Positions 54,675 through 64,000 are shown, counted from the stretch's first letter. The stretch is 64,000 nucleotides of DNA from VXYL01 sp963666465 (GCA_963666465.1 OY762824.1:2170001-2234000); one strand, 5' to 3'. Made by a program: numbers and translations. The notes: a model not told the origin generated them from the sequence alone.

Positions 54675-54914
54675 TGGAGGGCGGGACGCCTCCCCCGGGG
54701 ACGGCGCCGGACACTACGCCCCTGCGCAAGCGCCGGTGCAGGTCCGGGGAGGGCCGTCCCGCCCTCCCTGCGCGCCGTCAGGCGCGTCCTCCCTGCACAT
54801 GCCGCGATGTGCCCTGCGCGCCCTTGGCGGGCGCGGCGCCTTGCGGCGCGATGGAGGCCGGGACGCCCTAGGGGACGGCGCCGGACACTGCGCAGGCCAG
54901 GGCGAGACACTGCC
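54675..54914 (+). mobile_element. MITE-like element, copy G
   Basis: A partial family member ending in CCAGGGCGAGACACTGCC. It has a right-hand scrap (54675-54717, ending GCCGGACACTAC), then a block starting GCCCCTGCGCAAGCGCCGG that repeats at 54963. The inner core is the usual GGAGGGCCGTCCCGCCCTCC palindromic block. Confidence 0.8.
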
Positions 54915-54962
54915 AGCCAACGCCCCCGCATCGCCCAGGAACGCGCCGAGCGCCATGCACGT

Positions 54963-55164
54963 GCCCCTGCGCAAGCGCCGGTGCAGGTCCGGGAGGGCCG
55001 TCCCGCCCTCCCTGCGCGCCGTCAGGCGCGTCCTCCCTGCACATGCCGCGATGTGCCCTGCGCGCCCTTGGCGGGCGCGGCGCCTTGCGGCGCGATGGAG
55101 GCCGGGACGCCCTCCCCCCGAGGGACGGCGCCGGACACTGCACAAGCCAGGGTGAGACACTGCC
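54963..55164 (+). mobile_element. MITE-like element, copy H (segmental duplicate of G)
   Basis: Almost the same ~200 bp as 54718-54914, including the non-family leader GCCCCTGCGCAAGCGCCGG, so it arose by local duplication rather than by a new insertion. It ends CCAGGGTGAGACACTGCC, 88 bp before the receptor gene. Confidence 0.8.
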
Positions 55165-55251
55165 TCCGTGCTCCGTGCGTGTTTTCTTCTTTTCTGTATA
55201 TTGTTGTCGAAGACGGCATCGTGCCGAGAAGTCAACAAGGGGGCAAGGAAG

Positions 55252-57948
55252 ATGCGGAAGATGCAAAAGAAATCAGCAATCGTAGGTGCGCGACTCGCGC
55301 TGGCGACTTTCTGCGCAGGCCTGGCCGCAGGGATGCTGGCGCAAGAGGGGGATGAGGGGGGCGAGATGCCCACCCTCGAGAGTTTCCTGGAGGTCACGGT
55401 GACCGCCGAGCGGATCGAGGAGGATGTCCTCGATGTGCCGATGACCATTACCGCGTTCGACGCCACGGTGCTCGAAGAGCTCGTGATTCAGGACAAGGTG
55501 GACCTGCAAAATCTGGTGCCGGGCTTGCAGTTCGGCGACGAAATGGACCAAGAGGGGCAGGGAACGGTCATCCGCGGCATCGGAACGCGACTTGCGGGCC
55601 AGACCCACACCGACCGCGCGGTTGCCACCTACATCGACGGCGCCTACACGGTGGGCGTGTACGGCAGGCTGCCGAGCGGCGGCTTCGACCTGGAGCGCAT
55701 CGAAGTGGCCCGCGGCCCGCAGGGCACCCTGAACGGTCGCAACTCCATCGCCGGCGCCATCAACATCGTGTACAAGCAACCCACGCGGGAGTGGGATGCA
55801 GAACTGATGACCGAGGTCACGGACGTGACGCAGCAACGCTTCAACGTGGCCTTTGGCGGTCCCCTCGGCGACTCCCTCAGCTTCCGCCTGACCGGCGGCG
55901 TTCATTCCGGCGATGGCCGCCAGGAGAACATCGGCATCGGCGACGACTACGACCGGCCGGACCAGATCTTCCTTGCGCCACAGATTCGCTTGACGTCGAG
56001 CCGATTCGACATGAACGTGCGCTGGGCGCGCCTGGAAGACACGGGCGCGCCGAGGTCCCTGGTCGAGCTCAGCAACCTGAACCGGACGGATCCAAGGATC
56101 ATCCTTGGCGCCCACGGCGGCCAGGCGGCGCCGTCGAGACCCCTTGCCGAGCCCACCGACAACGAGCGCTACCTCTACGCAACCCCGAACCCCGCAATCG
56201 ACCCTACCTGCCCCATCGGCAGGCCAGGGTTCCGCTGCGGAGACATCGAGAACAAGGTGGCGCTCAACTTCACCGGCTCGCAGGACAGCCAGAGCGACCT
56301 CGTCACCGTGTACGCCCAGTGGGACCTCACCGACAGCCTGCGCCTGCGCTACAGCATGAGCGACAGCGACGTGAGCATGATCAACATCAAGGATGCAGAC
56401 TACGCGAATCGCGTTTCAACCCCGGAAGATCACACGCGGGCGCTGGACGGATTGGTGTCTCCATTCGACGACACGCACTATGTCCTCCCCTACATCTACG
56501 ACGAGCAGGCGCACGAACTGCTGCTGTCCTCCAGCTTTGACGGCGCCTTCAACTTCATTGCCGGGGTGTTCGCCTACGAGAACTCGCTTTTTTGGGATCT
56601 TGTCCGCGTGGACCTGACGCGGCCCTATCGCTTTGGCACGGCCGACGAACAGGCGCGGGCCGCATCGCCCATATATTTGCTCGTGCCCGTCGAAAGCTGC
56701 CAGGACGTGCTCGTCGGCGTGGTCGAGGCCTTGAACATCGGCACCGGCGACCCCGCGCAGGCCGGCGACTGGGACGGCCTGTACTGGTACTGCCCGGAAG
56801 GCGACGAACACACCGAGACCGTTCGCTTCTACACCGGCGCCGCATCGGAAACCCAGGCAATGTTCCTCACCGGCACGTACGACCTCAACGAGAGGCTGAC
56901 GGTTTCCGGAGGACTGCGACACACTGCCGACGAAAAGTCGCAGCGGCCGGAAGCCGGCGGCGGATTCGCCATCATCCCGCTCGGCGGCGCGCTCACGAGC
57001 GTCTTCTTCCCCAACGGGGGCGTTGACGACACCCATACCTGGGACCGGACCATTGGCCATGTCAGCATCGAATACCGCACGGCAAGCGACCGGCTGCTCT
57101 ATGGCCGGGTCTCCACCGGCTACCGCTCCGGTGGGTTCAACTCGCCGCTGCCCGGCGTGGAGGCGCCGCTGGTGGACGAAGAGACGCTGGTCAACTACGA
57201 GGTCGGCTTGAAGGGCCTGTTTCTCGACTCGAGGCTGGAGGTGGCCGGCGGGGTCTGGCTCAACGACTTCCAGGGCTACCAGCTCAACGGCGAACAGCCG
57301 CCGCCTCCGGGGCTGCAGCTTCCGCAGTTCACAAACACCCCCCTTGCCGAATACACATCCAACATCGACGACACCAGGATCTGGGGCCTCGATTTCGAGT
57401 TCAGCTACTACCTCGGCGAGCAGTGGAGGCTCAGCGGCTTCTATGCCTACCAGGACTCGGAAATCGGCCCCCACTCCTCGGTGGTTTGGGGCAATCCCCA
57501 CGCAGAGTACGGCCAGCACGAATACACCGACTTCGAAACCGGCAACTCCGTTACGGCAGCCTATCCGCTGCCGGTGGACATGACGGGCAACAAGCTGCCC
57601 ATGCAGCCGGCGCACAAGGCGGCGTTGACCCTGGCGCATCGACGCCCGCTCGGGAACCTTGGCGAGCTGTACCTTCGAGGAACCTACGCCTTCACCGATT
57701 CACAGCATCCCAACATCGCCAACCTCTCCTTCTACGAGATTCCTTCCTATTCGCGCCTCGATGCCAGCGCCACGTGGAACTCGCCGGGCCGGAAGTGGAG
57801 CGTCATGCTCTTCGTGCAGAATGTCACCGACGAGATCGGCCTGGTCGAGTTCCTGCCGATCAGTGGCCTCGGCAACAATCCTGCGCTCGGCTACCCCACC
57901 AATCCCCGGGAGTTGGGCCTGCAGCTGCGCTACCGACCCATGAGATAG
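55252..57948 (+). CDS. TonB-dependent outer-membrane receptor
   Basis: 898 residues. The signal peptide is at residues 1-~27; a TonB-box-like segment (FLEVTVTAERIEED) precedes the plug (VPMTITAFDATVLEEL ... GTVIRGIGTR ... VARGPQGTLNGRNSIAGAINIVYKQPT). A 22-strand-type barrel follows, ending ELGLQLRYRP. It imports a scarce substrate (siderophore, vitamin or oligomer) using TonB energy; the substrate is not predictable, though this plug type is common in gammaproteobacteria with catabolic genes. The ATG at 55252 follows AAGGAAG and gives a proper signal; a TTG-type start at 55168 is less likely. Confidence 0.93.
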   Translation: MRKMQKKSAIVGARLALATFCAGLAAGMLAQEGDEGGEMPTLESFLEVTVTAERIEEDVLDVPMTITAFDATVLEELVIQDKVDLQNLVPGLQFGDEMDQEGQGTVIRGIGTRLAGQTHTDRAVATYIDGAYTVGVYGRLPSGGFDLERIEVARGPQGTLNGRNSIAGAINIVYKQPTREWDAELMTEVTDVTQQRFNVAFGGPLGDSLSFRLTGGVHSGDGRQENIGIGDDYDRPDQIFLAPQIRLTSSRFDMNVRWARLEDTGAPRSLVELSNLNRTDPRIILGAHGGQAAPSRPLAEPTDNERYLYATPNPAIDPTCPIGRPGFRCGDIENKVALNFTGSQDSQSDLVTVYAQWDLTDSLRLRYSMSDSDVSMINIKDADYANRVSTPEDHTRALDGLVSPFDDTHYVLPYIYDEQAHELLLSSSFDGAFNFIAGVFAYENSLFWDLVRVDLTRPYRFGTADEQARAASPIYLLVPVESCQDVLVGVVEALNIGTGDPAQAGDWDGLYWYCPEGDEHTETVRFYTGAASETQAMFLTGTYDLNERLTVSGGLRHTADEKSQRPEAGGGFAIIPLGGALTSVFFPNGGVDDTHTWDRTIGHVSIEYRTASDRLLYGRVSTGYRSGGFNSPLPGVEAPLVDEETLVNYEVGLKGLFLDSRLEVAGGVWLNDFQGYQLNGEQPPPPGLQLPQFTNTPLAEYTSNIDDTRIWGLDFEFSYYLGEQWRLSGFYAYQDSEIGPHSSVVWGNPHAEYGQHEYTDFETGNSVTAAYPLPVDMTGNKLPMQPAHKAALTLAHRRPLGNLGELYLRGTYAFTDSQHPNIANLSFYEIPSYSRLDASATWNSPGRKWSVMLFVQNVTDEIGLVEFLPISGLGNNPALGYPTNPRELGLQLRYRPMR

Positions 57949-57998
57949 GGCATCCCTGCGGCAAGGGCGATTCGCCAGCCAGCAATTGTCCGCGGGAG

Positions 57999-58090
57999 GG
58001 GCATTTCTGTGCATGCATGGAAACTCGCGGTATCGACGGCAAGAAGCTCGCCGCCAGCCGGGCATTTCTGTGCATGCATGGAAACTCGCG
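57999..58090 (+). repeat. Pair of 31-bp direct repeats
   Basis: Identical 31-bp copies at 57999-58029 and 58060-58090, 30 bp apart, each starting GGGCATTTCTGTGCATGCAT. They lie between the receptor stop and the glycosyltransferase start. Two repeats and one gap do not make a CRISPR. They could be a regulatory site or a remnant of slippage. Confidence 0.9.
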
Positions 58091-58111
58091 CTTGCGGGAC
58101 CCGGCCCTGAC

Positions 58112-59095
58112 ATGCCTCCGTCCGTCGCCGTCGCCATCCCCTGCCTGAACGAGGAAGCCACCATATCCGATGTGGTGGCGGGCTTCCGCGACGCCCTGCC
58201 GGACGCCCGAATCTGCGTGTACGACAATGGCTCCACCGACGGCACCGCGGCGCAGGCGCAGGCGGCGGGCGCGGTCGTGCGCTCGGAGCCGAGGCGCGGC
58301 AAGGGCAACGTCGTTCGTCGCATCTTCGACGACATCGACGCCGACGTGCTGGTGCTGGTGGACGGCGACGGCACCTATCCTGCAGGTGCAGTCGTCGGCA
58401 TGGTCAGGACCCTCGCCGAGGATCAACTCGACATGGTGTGCGGCGCGCGCATCGCAGTGCGGGCGTCGGCATACCCGGCCGGACACCGGTTCGGCAATGT
58501 CCTGATCACGGCGGCAGTGGGGCTCCTGTTCGGGCGGCGCTTCGACGATGTTCTCACCGGCTACCGCGTCCTGTCGCGGCGCTTCGTGAAGTCGTTCCCG
58601 GCGCGGTCGGCCGGGTTCGAGGTCGAGACGGAAATGGCGGTGCATGCGTTGCAGATGCGCATGCCCACGGCCGAGGTGGACATACCCTATGTCGAGCGCG
58701 CGCCGGGCTCCCGGAGCAAGCTGCGAACGGTGCATGATGGACTCGCCATCACCGGCACCATCGCGGCACTGCACTGGGCGGAACGGCCCCTGACGCTCCT
58801 TGTCCCCATGTTCGGCATCCTGGAGGCAGCAGCTGCGATCGTCGCCTGGCCATTGCTGGCGGAACCGCTGGCAGTCACCTTCGCGAATGCCGGGTGCGTG
58901 GCGACCGGCGGCGCCGTCCCTCGCCTGCCAGCGGCGGTTCTCGCCACGGGCGCCGCGCTGCTTGGCATGCTGTGCCTTGGCGGCGGCATGCTGCTCAATG
59001 CCATCGCCCGCGCCCGCCTGGAAGCCCGGCGGCTGCACTATCTCTCCTTCCGCGCTCCCGCCGGCGGCGCGGGCCGGAGCGACCGCAGTCCGTGA
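58112..59095 (+). CDS. Family 2 glycosyltransferase (polyprenol-phosphate sugar synthase-like)
   Basis: 327 residues. The GT-A fold starts VAVAIPCLNEEATISDVVAGF; the nucleotide-binding DxD-type motif is in VLVLVDGDGTYPAGAV, and the acceptor loop is DVLTGYRVLSRRFVKSFP. Two membrane helices close to the C-terminus (about residues 225-300) match DPM1/ArnC-like enzymes that transfer a sugar to a lipid phosphate. The ATG at 58112 starts just before the first strand. It overlaps the next gene by GTGA. Confidence 0.9.
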   Translation: MPPSVAVAIPCLNEEATISDVVAGFRDALPDARICVYDNGSTDGTAAQAQAAGAVVRSEPRRGKGNVVRRIFDDIDADVLVLVDGDGTYPAGAVVGMVRTLAEDQLDMVCGARIAVRASAYPAGHRFGNVLITAAVGLLFGRRFDDVLTGYRVLSRRFVKSFPARSAGFEVETEMAVHALQMRMPTAEVDIPYVERAPGSRSKLRTVHDGLAITGTIAALHWAERPLTLLVPMFGILEAAAAIVAWPLLAEPLAVTFANAGCVATGGAVPRLPAAVLATGAALLGMLCLGGGMLLNAIARARLEARRLHYLSFRAPAGGAGRSDRSP

Positions 59096-61080
59096 GCGGG
59101 GCCCGCCCGTGGGCAGGAAGGCTGCAGCGCGCCGCGGGCATCATGCACCCCGTTGCCGTGGCGCTTGCAATCGCTGCGGCGCTGTCGTGGCCGGCGTTGT
59201 CGGGGGACGAACGGACCGCAGAGCTGCTGCACGGTCCCGACGATTTCATGCGCCTCGTGCAGGTTCTGGACTGGCTCGATGGACAGGGCTGGCGAGACAC
59301 CCGGCAACGCCGGCTCGATCCGCCCGACGGCGGCGCCATGCATTGGTCCCGGATCGCCGACCTGCCGCTGGGCGTCACGGTGGCGCTTCTCACCCCGATC
59401 GGCGGCCGCGAGTGGGCGATCCGGACCGCCGTGATCGCGGTGCCGGCGCTGCTCGGCGGCGCGTTGATCGCGCTGCTCTTCTGGATCGCCACCCCGCTCG
59501 TGCCCGCCAGGGAACGCGCAATTGCGGCGCTCCTGACGCTTCCGGCTCTGTGCGTGCCGCTGGCGGCAACCCTGCGGCCGGGCCGGGTGGACCACCACGG
59601 TCTGCAACTGGTGCTGGTCGCCCTGGCCGCCGGGCTCGTGTTCCGTTCGCTGCATGCCGGCGGCGGCCGCCTGGCTGCCGCCGCCGGCGTGGTCGCGGCG
59701 ATTTCGCTTGTGGTGGGGCTGGAGACGCTGCCATTCGTTGCGACGACGGGCTTCGTGCTCCTGCTCGCAGCGATCGTGCGTGCCGATGCCGCGCCGTCCA
59801 TGGCCGCGTTCGGCGGTGCGCTGGCCGCGACTGCGCCGGCGCTGCTCTTTCTGACCGCGTCACCACAGGACTGGGCCACCGCAGCTTGCGATCGCATGTC
59901 GTTCCCGCACCTGACCGCCGCCGCCGCCTGCGCCGCCGTCGGGGGCATCGCCGTCGCCCTGCGGAACGCCCGCCCGACGAGCGCGTGCCCCCCTCCGGCG
60001 CACCGGCATGCGCAGGACGCTGCCTCGGCGGCCGCAAGCCTGGCGGTCTCCGAATTGGCTTCCGGGCGGGGGCTCGACCGCGGATGGGGCCTCCGTCTGG
60101 GCGTGATCGGCGGCGCCGCGCTGGCTGCAGCGGGGGTCGTGGTCGCGCTCTTCCCGCAGTGCGTCGGCAGCCCGTATGCGGAACTGGCCCCCGAGGCGCA
60201 GCACTTCCTCGGTCTGGTCTCCGAGGCCCGGTCGCTTCCGCAATACTTCGCCGACAGGCCGGGAACCGCCACCGCATTGGCGGCGCTGCCGTGGCTGGCA
60301 ATGTCTGTGGCGGCGGCAAGGCTTCGGCGCGGCGGCTGGACCGCGCCCGACCGGCTTGCAGCCTTCGCCCTTGCGCTGTCGGGCGTGGCGGTCGGATGGT
60401 GGCAGATCCGGGGCCTGCCTTACGCCGCACTCGTGGCCGCCATCGCATTGCTGCCCCTCACGGCGGCCTTGACTGCACGCTTGGAACGGGTTCCGCGACC
60501 GGCGACAAGGTTGGCGCTGCGGCTGTGCGTGCCCATTGCCTACATCGCCACCACGATGCTGCCGATCATCGTCCAGGTGATCGTCCGTCCCCCCGGCGAG
60601 GACGCCCGGCCGTCATGCGAGCTCGACGACATCCTGCACACACTCCAGGATCGGCGCGGCCATGGAGGCGGTGCCTTGACCATCGCCGCACCCATTGGCG
60701 CAGGGCCGGAAATCCTGCTTCGCACCCCCCACGCGGTGCTTGCCGCACCGTACCATCGCAACGTCCGGGGCTTCGCGGACATCCGCCGGATATTCGCTGG
60801 CACCGAGGCCGAAGTCCGGGCAACGGCCGCCGAGCGCAGCCTGGACGCGATCGTCTTCTGTTCCCGCCATGCCGACACGCTGGCCTATCCCGACCGGCAG
60901 GGGTTCCTGGGCCAGCGACTTCGCGACGCCCATCCTCCGAACTGGCTGGCGCCCGTGGCCGGCGATGGCGTCGCCACGCAGCTATACATGGTGGAACTCC
61001 ACCATGCATCGGCTTCCTCGGCAATCGGGCATGGCGACGACAGCCCCCTGGGCAACGGCACGGGCGCACCCGGGCCCTAG
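59092..61080 (+). CDS. Polytopic membrane protein, GT-C glycosyltransferase-like
   Basis: 662 residues with about 11-12 membrane helices. Near the start, GPDDFMRLVQVLDWLDGQGW places an acidic DD and an Arg in the first periplasmic loop, as in lipid-linked-sugar-dependent GT-C enzymes (STT3/PMT superfamily). The C-terminal ~150 residues form a soluble domain (ALTIAAPIGAGPEILLRTPHAVLAAPYH...). Coupled to the preceding GT2, which may make its lipid-linked sugar donor. Substrate unknown. Confidence 0.75.
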   Translation: MSGARPWAGRLQRAAGIMHPVAVALAIAAALSWPALSGDERTAELLHGPDDFMRLVQVLDWLDGQGWRDTRQRRLDPPDGGAMHWSRIADLPLGVTVALLTPIGGREWAIRTAVIAVPALLGGALIALLFWIATPLVPARERAIAALLTLPALCVPLAATLRPGRVDHHGLQLVLVALAAGLVFRSLHAGGGRLAAAAGVVAAISLVVGLETLPFVATTGFVLLLAAIVRADAAPSMAAFGGALAATAPALLFLTASPQDWATAACDRMSFPHLTAAAACAAVGGIAVALRNARPTSACPPPAHRHAQDAASAAASLAVSELASGRGLDRGWGLRLGVIGGAALAAAGVVVALFPQCVGSPYAELAPEAQHFLGLVSEARSLPQYFADRPGTATALAALPWLAMSVAAARLRRGGWTAPDRLAAFALALSGVAVGWWQIRGLPYAALVAAIALLPLTAALTARLERVPRPATRLALRLCVPIAYIATTMLPIIVQVIVRPPGEDARPSCELDDILHTLQDRRGHGGGALTIAAPIGAGPEILLRTPHAVLAAPYHRNVRGFADIRRIFAGTEAEVRATAAERSLDAIVFCSRHADTLAYPDRQGFLGQRLRDAHPPNWLAPVAGDGVATQLYMVELHHASASSAIGHGDDSPLGNGTGAPGP

Positions 61081-61394
61081 CTAGTTCTTGTCCGGGAATG
61101 ACGGGTTGGCGCGCCGTGAGGCGATTGGGCGCGACCGGAGGTTGTCCCACAGCGGGTGCGGGGTGGTTGGCAGTACGCGGATTCTGTCGGTTTTGGGTGC
61201 ATCCGACGCTCCCCTGATGCACAACAAAATCGAGGTTCTCCGTTCTCCTGCTATCACTCGGTTTCAGGTGGAAACCGGTGCAGAGGTTCCTCATCCGACA
61301 ACGGTACGGGTGAGGTCGGAGTACCCGCCGAGATACTGTCCGTCGTTCTTGAGACCGACCATGGGACTGCCGAGTTCATCGGGCCGTGCTTCCG
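61081..61394. other. Intergenic stretch with nothing recognised
   Basis: About 310 bases. It probably contains the decayed N-terminal part of the integrase that follows, but no recognisable motif was found. Confidence 0.4.
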
Positions 61395-61885
61395 CTTGCC
61401 CTTGAGGTTCTGGTGCTGTGCGCCGTTCGCTCGGGCGAGGCGCGGGGCGCTGGGTAGGACGAGATGGACTGCCGGGCAGCGACGTGGGCCATCCCGACGC
61501 GGCGCATGAAGGCGGGCCTCGAGCGCCCGATGCCACTGTCGGATCCGCGCCTCCGTCCTTGACGAGGCCGCGGCGCTCCGCCTTGGCGCGCAGGTGTTCC
61601 CGTCGCCACGCGGCGACCGGCCGCCGGCCCCCAGCCACTCTCGGCAGGCTTCTGAAGGATCTGGGCATCGACGCGGCGCCGCACGGGTTCTGCCGAGCTT
61701 CCACGATTGGGCAGCGGAGGCGACGGACACGCCGCACGCCGTCATGGGGGCCGCGCTGGCCCACGCCGTGTGCAACCCGGTCGAGGCCGCCGACGCCCCG
61801 CCCGGACCTGTTCGAGCGGCGGCGGAGACTCATGCGGGCGTGGGCTGACCACCACCGCGCCACCGAAGTCGCAAGGGCGCAGTAG
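61395..61885 (+). pseudogene. Degenerate tyrosine recombinase (P4-type integrase) C-terminal part
   Basis: In several frames the sequence reads LALEVLVLCAVRSGEARGA (box I with its Arg), DEMD...ATWAIPTRRMKAGLE, LLKDLGIDAAPHGF (box II His), SFHDWAAEATDTPHAVMGAALAHAV, and PDLFERRRRLMRAWADH to the stop. An in-frame TAG replaces the conserved Trp after GA, at least two frameshifts occur, and the catalytic Tyr in EAAYA has become Asp (EAADA). Dead integrase of a lost mobile island. Confidence 0.82.
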
Positions 61886-61901
61886 CGGGCCACCCTACTA
61901 G

Positions 61902-63591
61902 CCCGGACTATTCACGAAGGTTGGCAGTGGAGGTTCAAACGCGGTCGCAGGGAGGGACCTTCGTGGGAAGTGCGGTGCCTGGGAGCGAATCGGGGTGTTT
62001 CCCTGCTGGCCGATCGGCATTTTCGGCGCTCCTCGCCGGCATGGCCGGATTCGGGGCGAGCGCCGCCGCGGATCGGCGGATCCGTGGGCGAACCGGCGAA
62101 GCGGTCGGGTCGGGTCAGGTCGCGACCGCGCCGACCGAGCGCGCGATGCGGCGCCAGTCGTCGGCGAACGGGGCGCCCAGCGGCAGGTGAACGACGATGC
62201 GCCGAACCGACGTCTCGATCCAGGCGCCGAGCTTCGGCAGGCGCAGCCGCAAGGTGCCGACCTGGGCGCGCGCACAGCCCGTCCGCCGAGCCTTCAGGCG
62301 AAGTTCCTGCATCGGCACGCAGGCGGCCGCCGTCATCAGGACGCGGAACTGGCTGGCCAGGAAGCGCGTGCAGCTGGTGCGGTCGATCTCCAGGCCCTGC
62401 TCGAGTTCCTTCAACCGGTTCTCGGCATCGCCCCGGGCGCAGTGCACCGTTTCGTAGACGTGCTGGGGGGTCGTCTTGAGGTTGGTGACCACGAACCGCG
62501 GGTTGTCCTTCGATGGCCGGCCGAAATGGGAGGTCACCTCGGCCTTGACGACGATCCGGCGCTCATGGGGCCAGCTCCTGGCCCGGCAGGCGAACTCGCC
62601 ATGGCGGCGAGCCGACGTGTGCCCGGCCTCGAAATCGGATCGCACCTCCTCCATCGGCGGTTCGGCAAGACGACCCAGCGCCGGGTTCTTCGCCATGCCC
62701 ACCACGCACTCCAGTCGCTCCGCCTCGAAAAACGCGAACAGCTCGGCGCCGGAATGCCCCCCGTCCAGGCGGATCCGCAGCCGCGCCTGGGGAAACGCCC
62801 GCCGCAACCGGGGCAGCAGGCGCTTCAGCACACCGATGCAGCCGTGCTTCGCGGCCGCCTTGCCGGAGCGCAGGACGCAGCAGAACAGGCACTGCTCCAC
62901 CTCGTCGTCGAAGGTCAGGAAACCGCCCAGCGGCAGATGGCAGGACGTGTCGTGGAAGCCGTCGAAGAACGTCAGCTGCTGGCCGCCATGGGTCGGATCG
63001 ACCGTCGGATCCAGATCGACCGTGATCCGCCGAACCCGCCTCCTGCGCCGTCTGTGGCGGGCAGTCACCGTCTCCGCCAACGCCTCGGACAGGCGCATCA
63101 GGTCCCCCCGCCGCACCGCGTTCTCGAACCGCGACAGCGTCGGCTGCGACGCCAGCGACTCGCCGGCGACCGGATCCCGTCCCGTCGGCAGCTTCATCGC
63201 CGGATCGCGCGCCAGCCGGGCGGCGTCGTTGCCGTCGGCGTGGCCGCAGGCGATGCCGAACAGGCGCTGCCGAAACAGCTCCCGAAGGGAATGGGCGACC
63301 TTCGACGGGTCGCGGTCGTCCGACAGGCACCCCGCCAGCGTCTCGCTCAACCGAAGCCGCTCGTCGCAGGCCTCGAGCAGAATCGCGCCCCCGTCCGAAC
63401 TGGAATGTTCCTGGTCGAACTGGACCGTCACCCCCTTCTTCGACAGGCCCTCGAACAACACACGCTGTTTGGTGGCATGGTCACCCATGCAAAAGCCCTT
63501 CCCTGCGTCAACCGGTTGTCTGGCAACGCCATTTTCGCAGAGCCAAGGGCTTTTGTCTCATCCGCTCATGAACAATCATGAATAATCCGGG
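61902..63591 (-). mobile_element. IS1380-family insertion sequence
   Basis: 1690 bp. The ends CCCGGACTATTCACGA and, complemented, CCCGGATTATTCATGA differ at two positions; CTAG on both sides (61898-61901 and 63592-63595) is consistent with the 4-bp target duplication of this family. One intact transposase gene lies inside. Inserted next to the dead integrase. Confidence 0.85.
62115..63488 (-). CDS. IS1380-family transposase
   Basis: 457 residues, a normal length for the family. Landmarks are SSDGGAILLEACDERLRL, LFGIACGHADGNDAARLARDPAMK, the catalytic-type VRRITVDLDPTVDPTHGGQQ, RLDGGHSGAELFAFFE and the late YETVHCARGDAENRLKELEQGL (Glu). Complete and without frameshifts, so the element may be active. 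Confidence 0.95.
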   Translation of the reverse strand: MGDHATKQRVLFEGLSKKGVTVQFDQEHSSSDGGAILLEACDERLRLSETLAGCLSDDRDPSKVAHSLRELFRQRLFGIACGHADGNDAARLARDPAMKLPTGRDPVAGESLASQPTLSRFENAVRRGDLMRLSEALAETVTARHRRRRRRVRRITVDLDPTVDPTHGGQQLTFFDGFHDTSCHLPLGGFLTFDDEVEQCLFCCVLRSGKAAAKHGCIGVLKRLLPRLRRAFPQARLRIRLDGGHSGAELFAFFEAERLECVVGMAKNPALGRLAEPPMEEVRSDFEAGHTSARRHGEFACRARSWPHERRIVVKAEVTSHFGRPSKDNPRFVVTNLKTTPQHVYETVHCARGDAENRLKELEQGLEIDRTSCTRFLASQFRVLMTAAACVPMQELRLKARRTGCARAQVGTLRLRLPKLGAWIETSVRRIVVHLPLGAPFADDWRRIARSVGAVAT

Positions 63592-63595
63592 CTAG

Positions 63596-64000
63596 TCGGC
63601 CGCGGTTGCCGTTTGTGTCTGCGCCCTCCAAGCCGCGCCTGCACCTCGCTTCCTACCTCTCCGTTGCTCCCCCGCCAGCTCTCGACCGCCGCCTGGACCT
63701 TGCCCGGCTGCCCAAACCGAATGCTTCAGGCTCACTTGGCGTTGGAAGCCCGGTACCCTTCAGGCTCTCGTGGCGTCGGACAACTCTACCCCTGAGCCCC
63801 GGATAAGCGGACGATGGACCGGCGTCGGGGACGGCGCAAGTGGTTGAAACGACGCACGCTGTGGGGGATTTGACCGGTAGAATGCCGGCTGCCACCAAAC
63901 CACCCTGCAGGTGCATCGCATGGAGAGCGTGGTTCCCCGTCCCGGGAAAGTCGAGATCGGATTCACGGACGCCTGACGGGCACCGGCGGCGCGGCGTTCC
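63596..64000. other. Right end of the window, nothing firmly recognised
   Basis: A short frame from about 63919 reads ESVVPRPGKVEIGFTDA and, after a frame change at a TGA, LTGTGGAAF at the window edge. This resembles the start of some IS1380-type transposases, but the match is too short to call. Confidence 0.3.

Overview
The window is high-GC DNA (roughly two thirds G+C by eye) from a proteobacterium. A gammaproteobacterium is the likeliest guess, from the AcnA-type aconitase, DUF1244 protein, YcaQ family, sigma32-type heat-shock promoter, TonB-dependent receptor and autotransporter-like outer-membrane proteins. No rRNA or tRNA gene was seen, so this placement is inference. The genome looks repeat-rich and in decay: about a third of the named features are insertion sequences, MITE-like elements, gene fragments or frameshifted genes. 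|| Layout. 1-6.4 kb: peptide metabolism (oligoendopeptidase F end, YcaQ-type glycosylase overlapping a prolyl oligopeptidase, divergent gamma-glutamyltransferase). 6.4-10.3 kb: debris, comprising an IS1634-family element with a convergent remnant of a second copy, a collapsed AAA-ATPase/DUF4276 pair, and transposon scraps. 10.3-23.3 kb: mostly housekeeping (Hsp20 with a sigma32-like promoter, aconitase, HAD phosphatase, TerC, Uma2, DUF1244, ABC exporter, signal peptidase I), interrupted by an intact hicAB toxin-antitoxin pair and a frameshifted parDE pair. 23.8-37.2 kb: an FKBP isomerase and two giant, divergently transcribed surface proteins with Ig/SwmB-like repeats and C-terminal beta-barrels; the second has a duplicated 3' end around an IS110 remnant. 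37.3-54.6 kb: a Tad (Flp pilus) locus with TadG/E/E, an unusual TPR/barrel/SPOR lipoprotein, TadZ, a small lipoprotein, TadA-B-C, and two candidate accessory proteins; it is split by an ISAs1 element nested in a MITE. No pilin, secretin or prepilin peptidase gene was recognised. 55-61 kb: a TonB-dependent receptor, a family 2 glycosyltransferase and an overlapping polytopic GT-C-like protein. 61-64 kb: a dead phage-type integrase and an intact IS1380 element. || Repeats are the most distinctive content. (1) An 89/90-bp unit occurs 14 times (six or more kb apart at four loci, ten copies in tandem at 10.9-11.7 kb). It can fold into a two-part hairpin, and base changes between copies are compensatory in both stems, which suggests selection on structure. 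Two copies are in frame at the 5' end of a giant surface-protein gene. (2) A MITE-like family with ends GGCAGTGTC...GACACTGCC occurs at eight places, one with a perfect 8-bp target duplication. (3) A ~95-bp repeat is nested within some MITE copies. (4) A second small MITE has 19-bp inverted ends. No complete undescribed multi-gene system could be demonstrated; the structured repeat family and the unusual Tad lipoprotein are the best candidates for something new.
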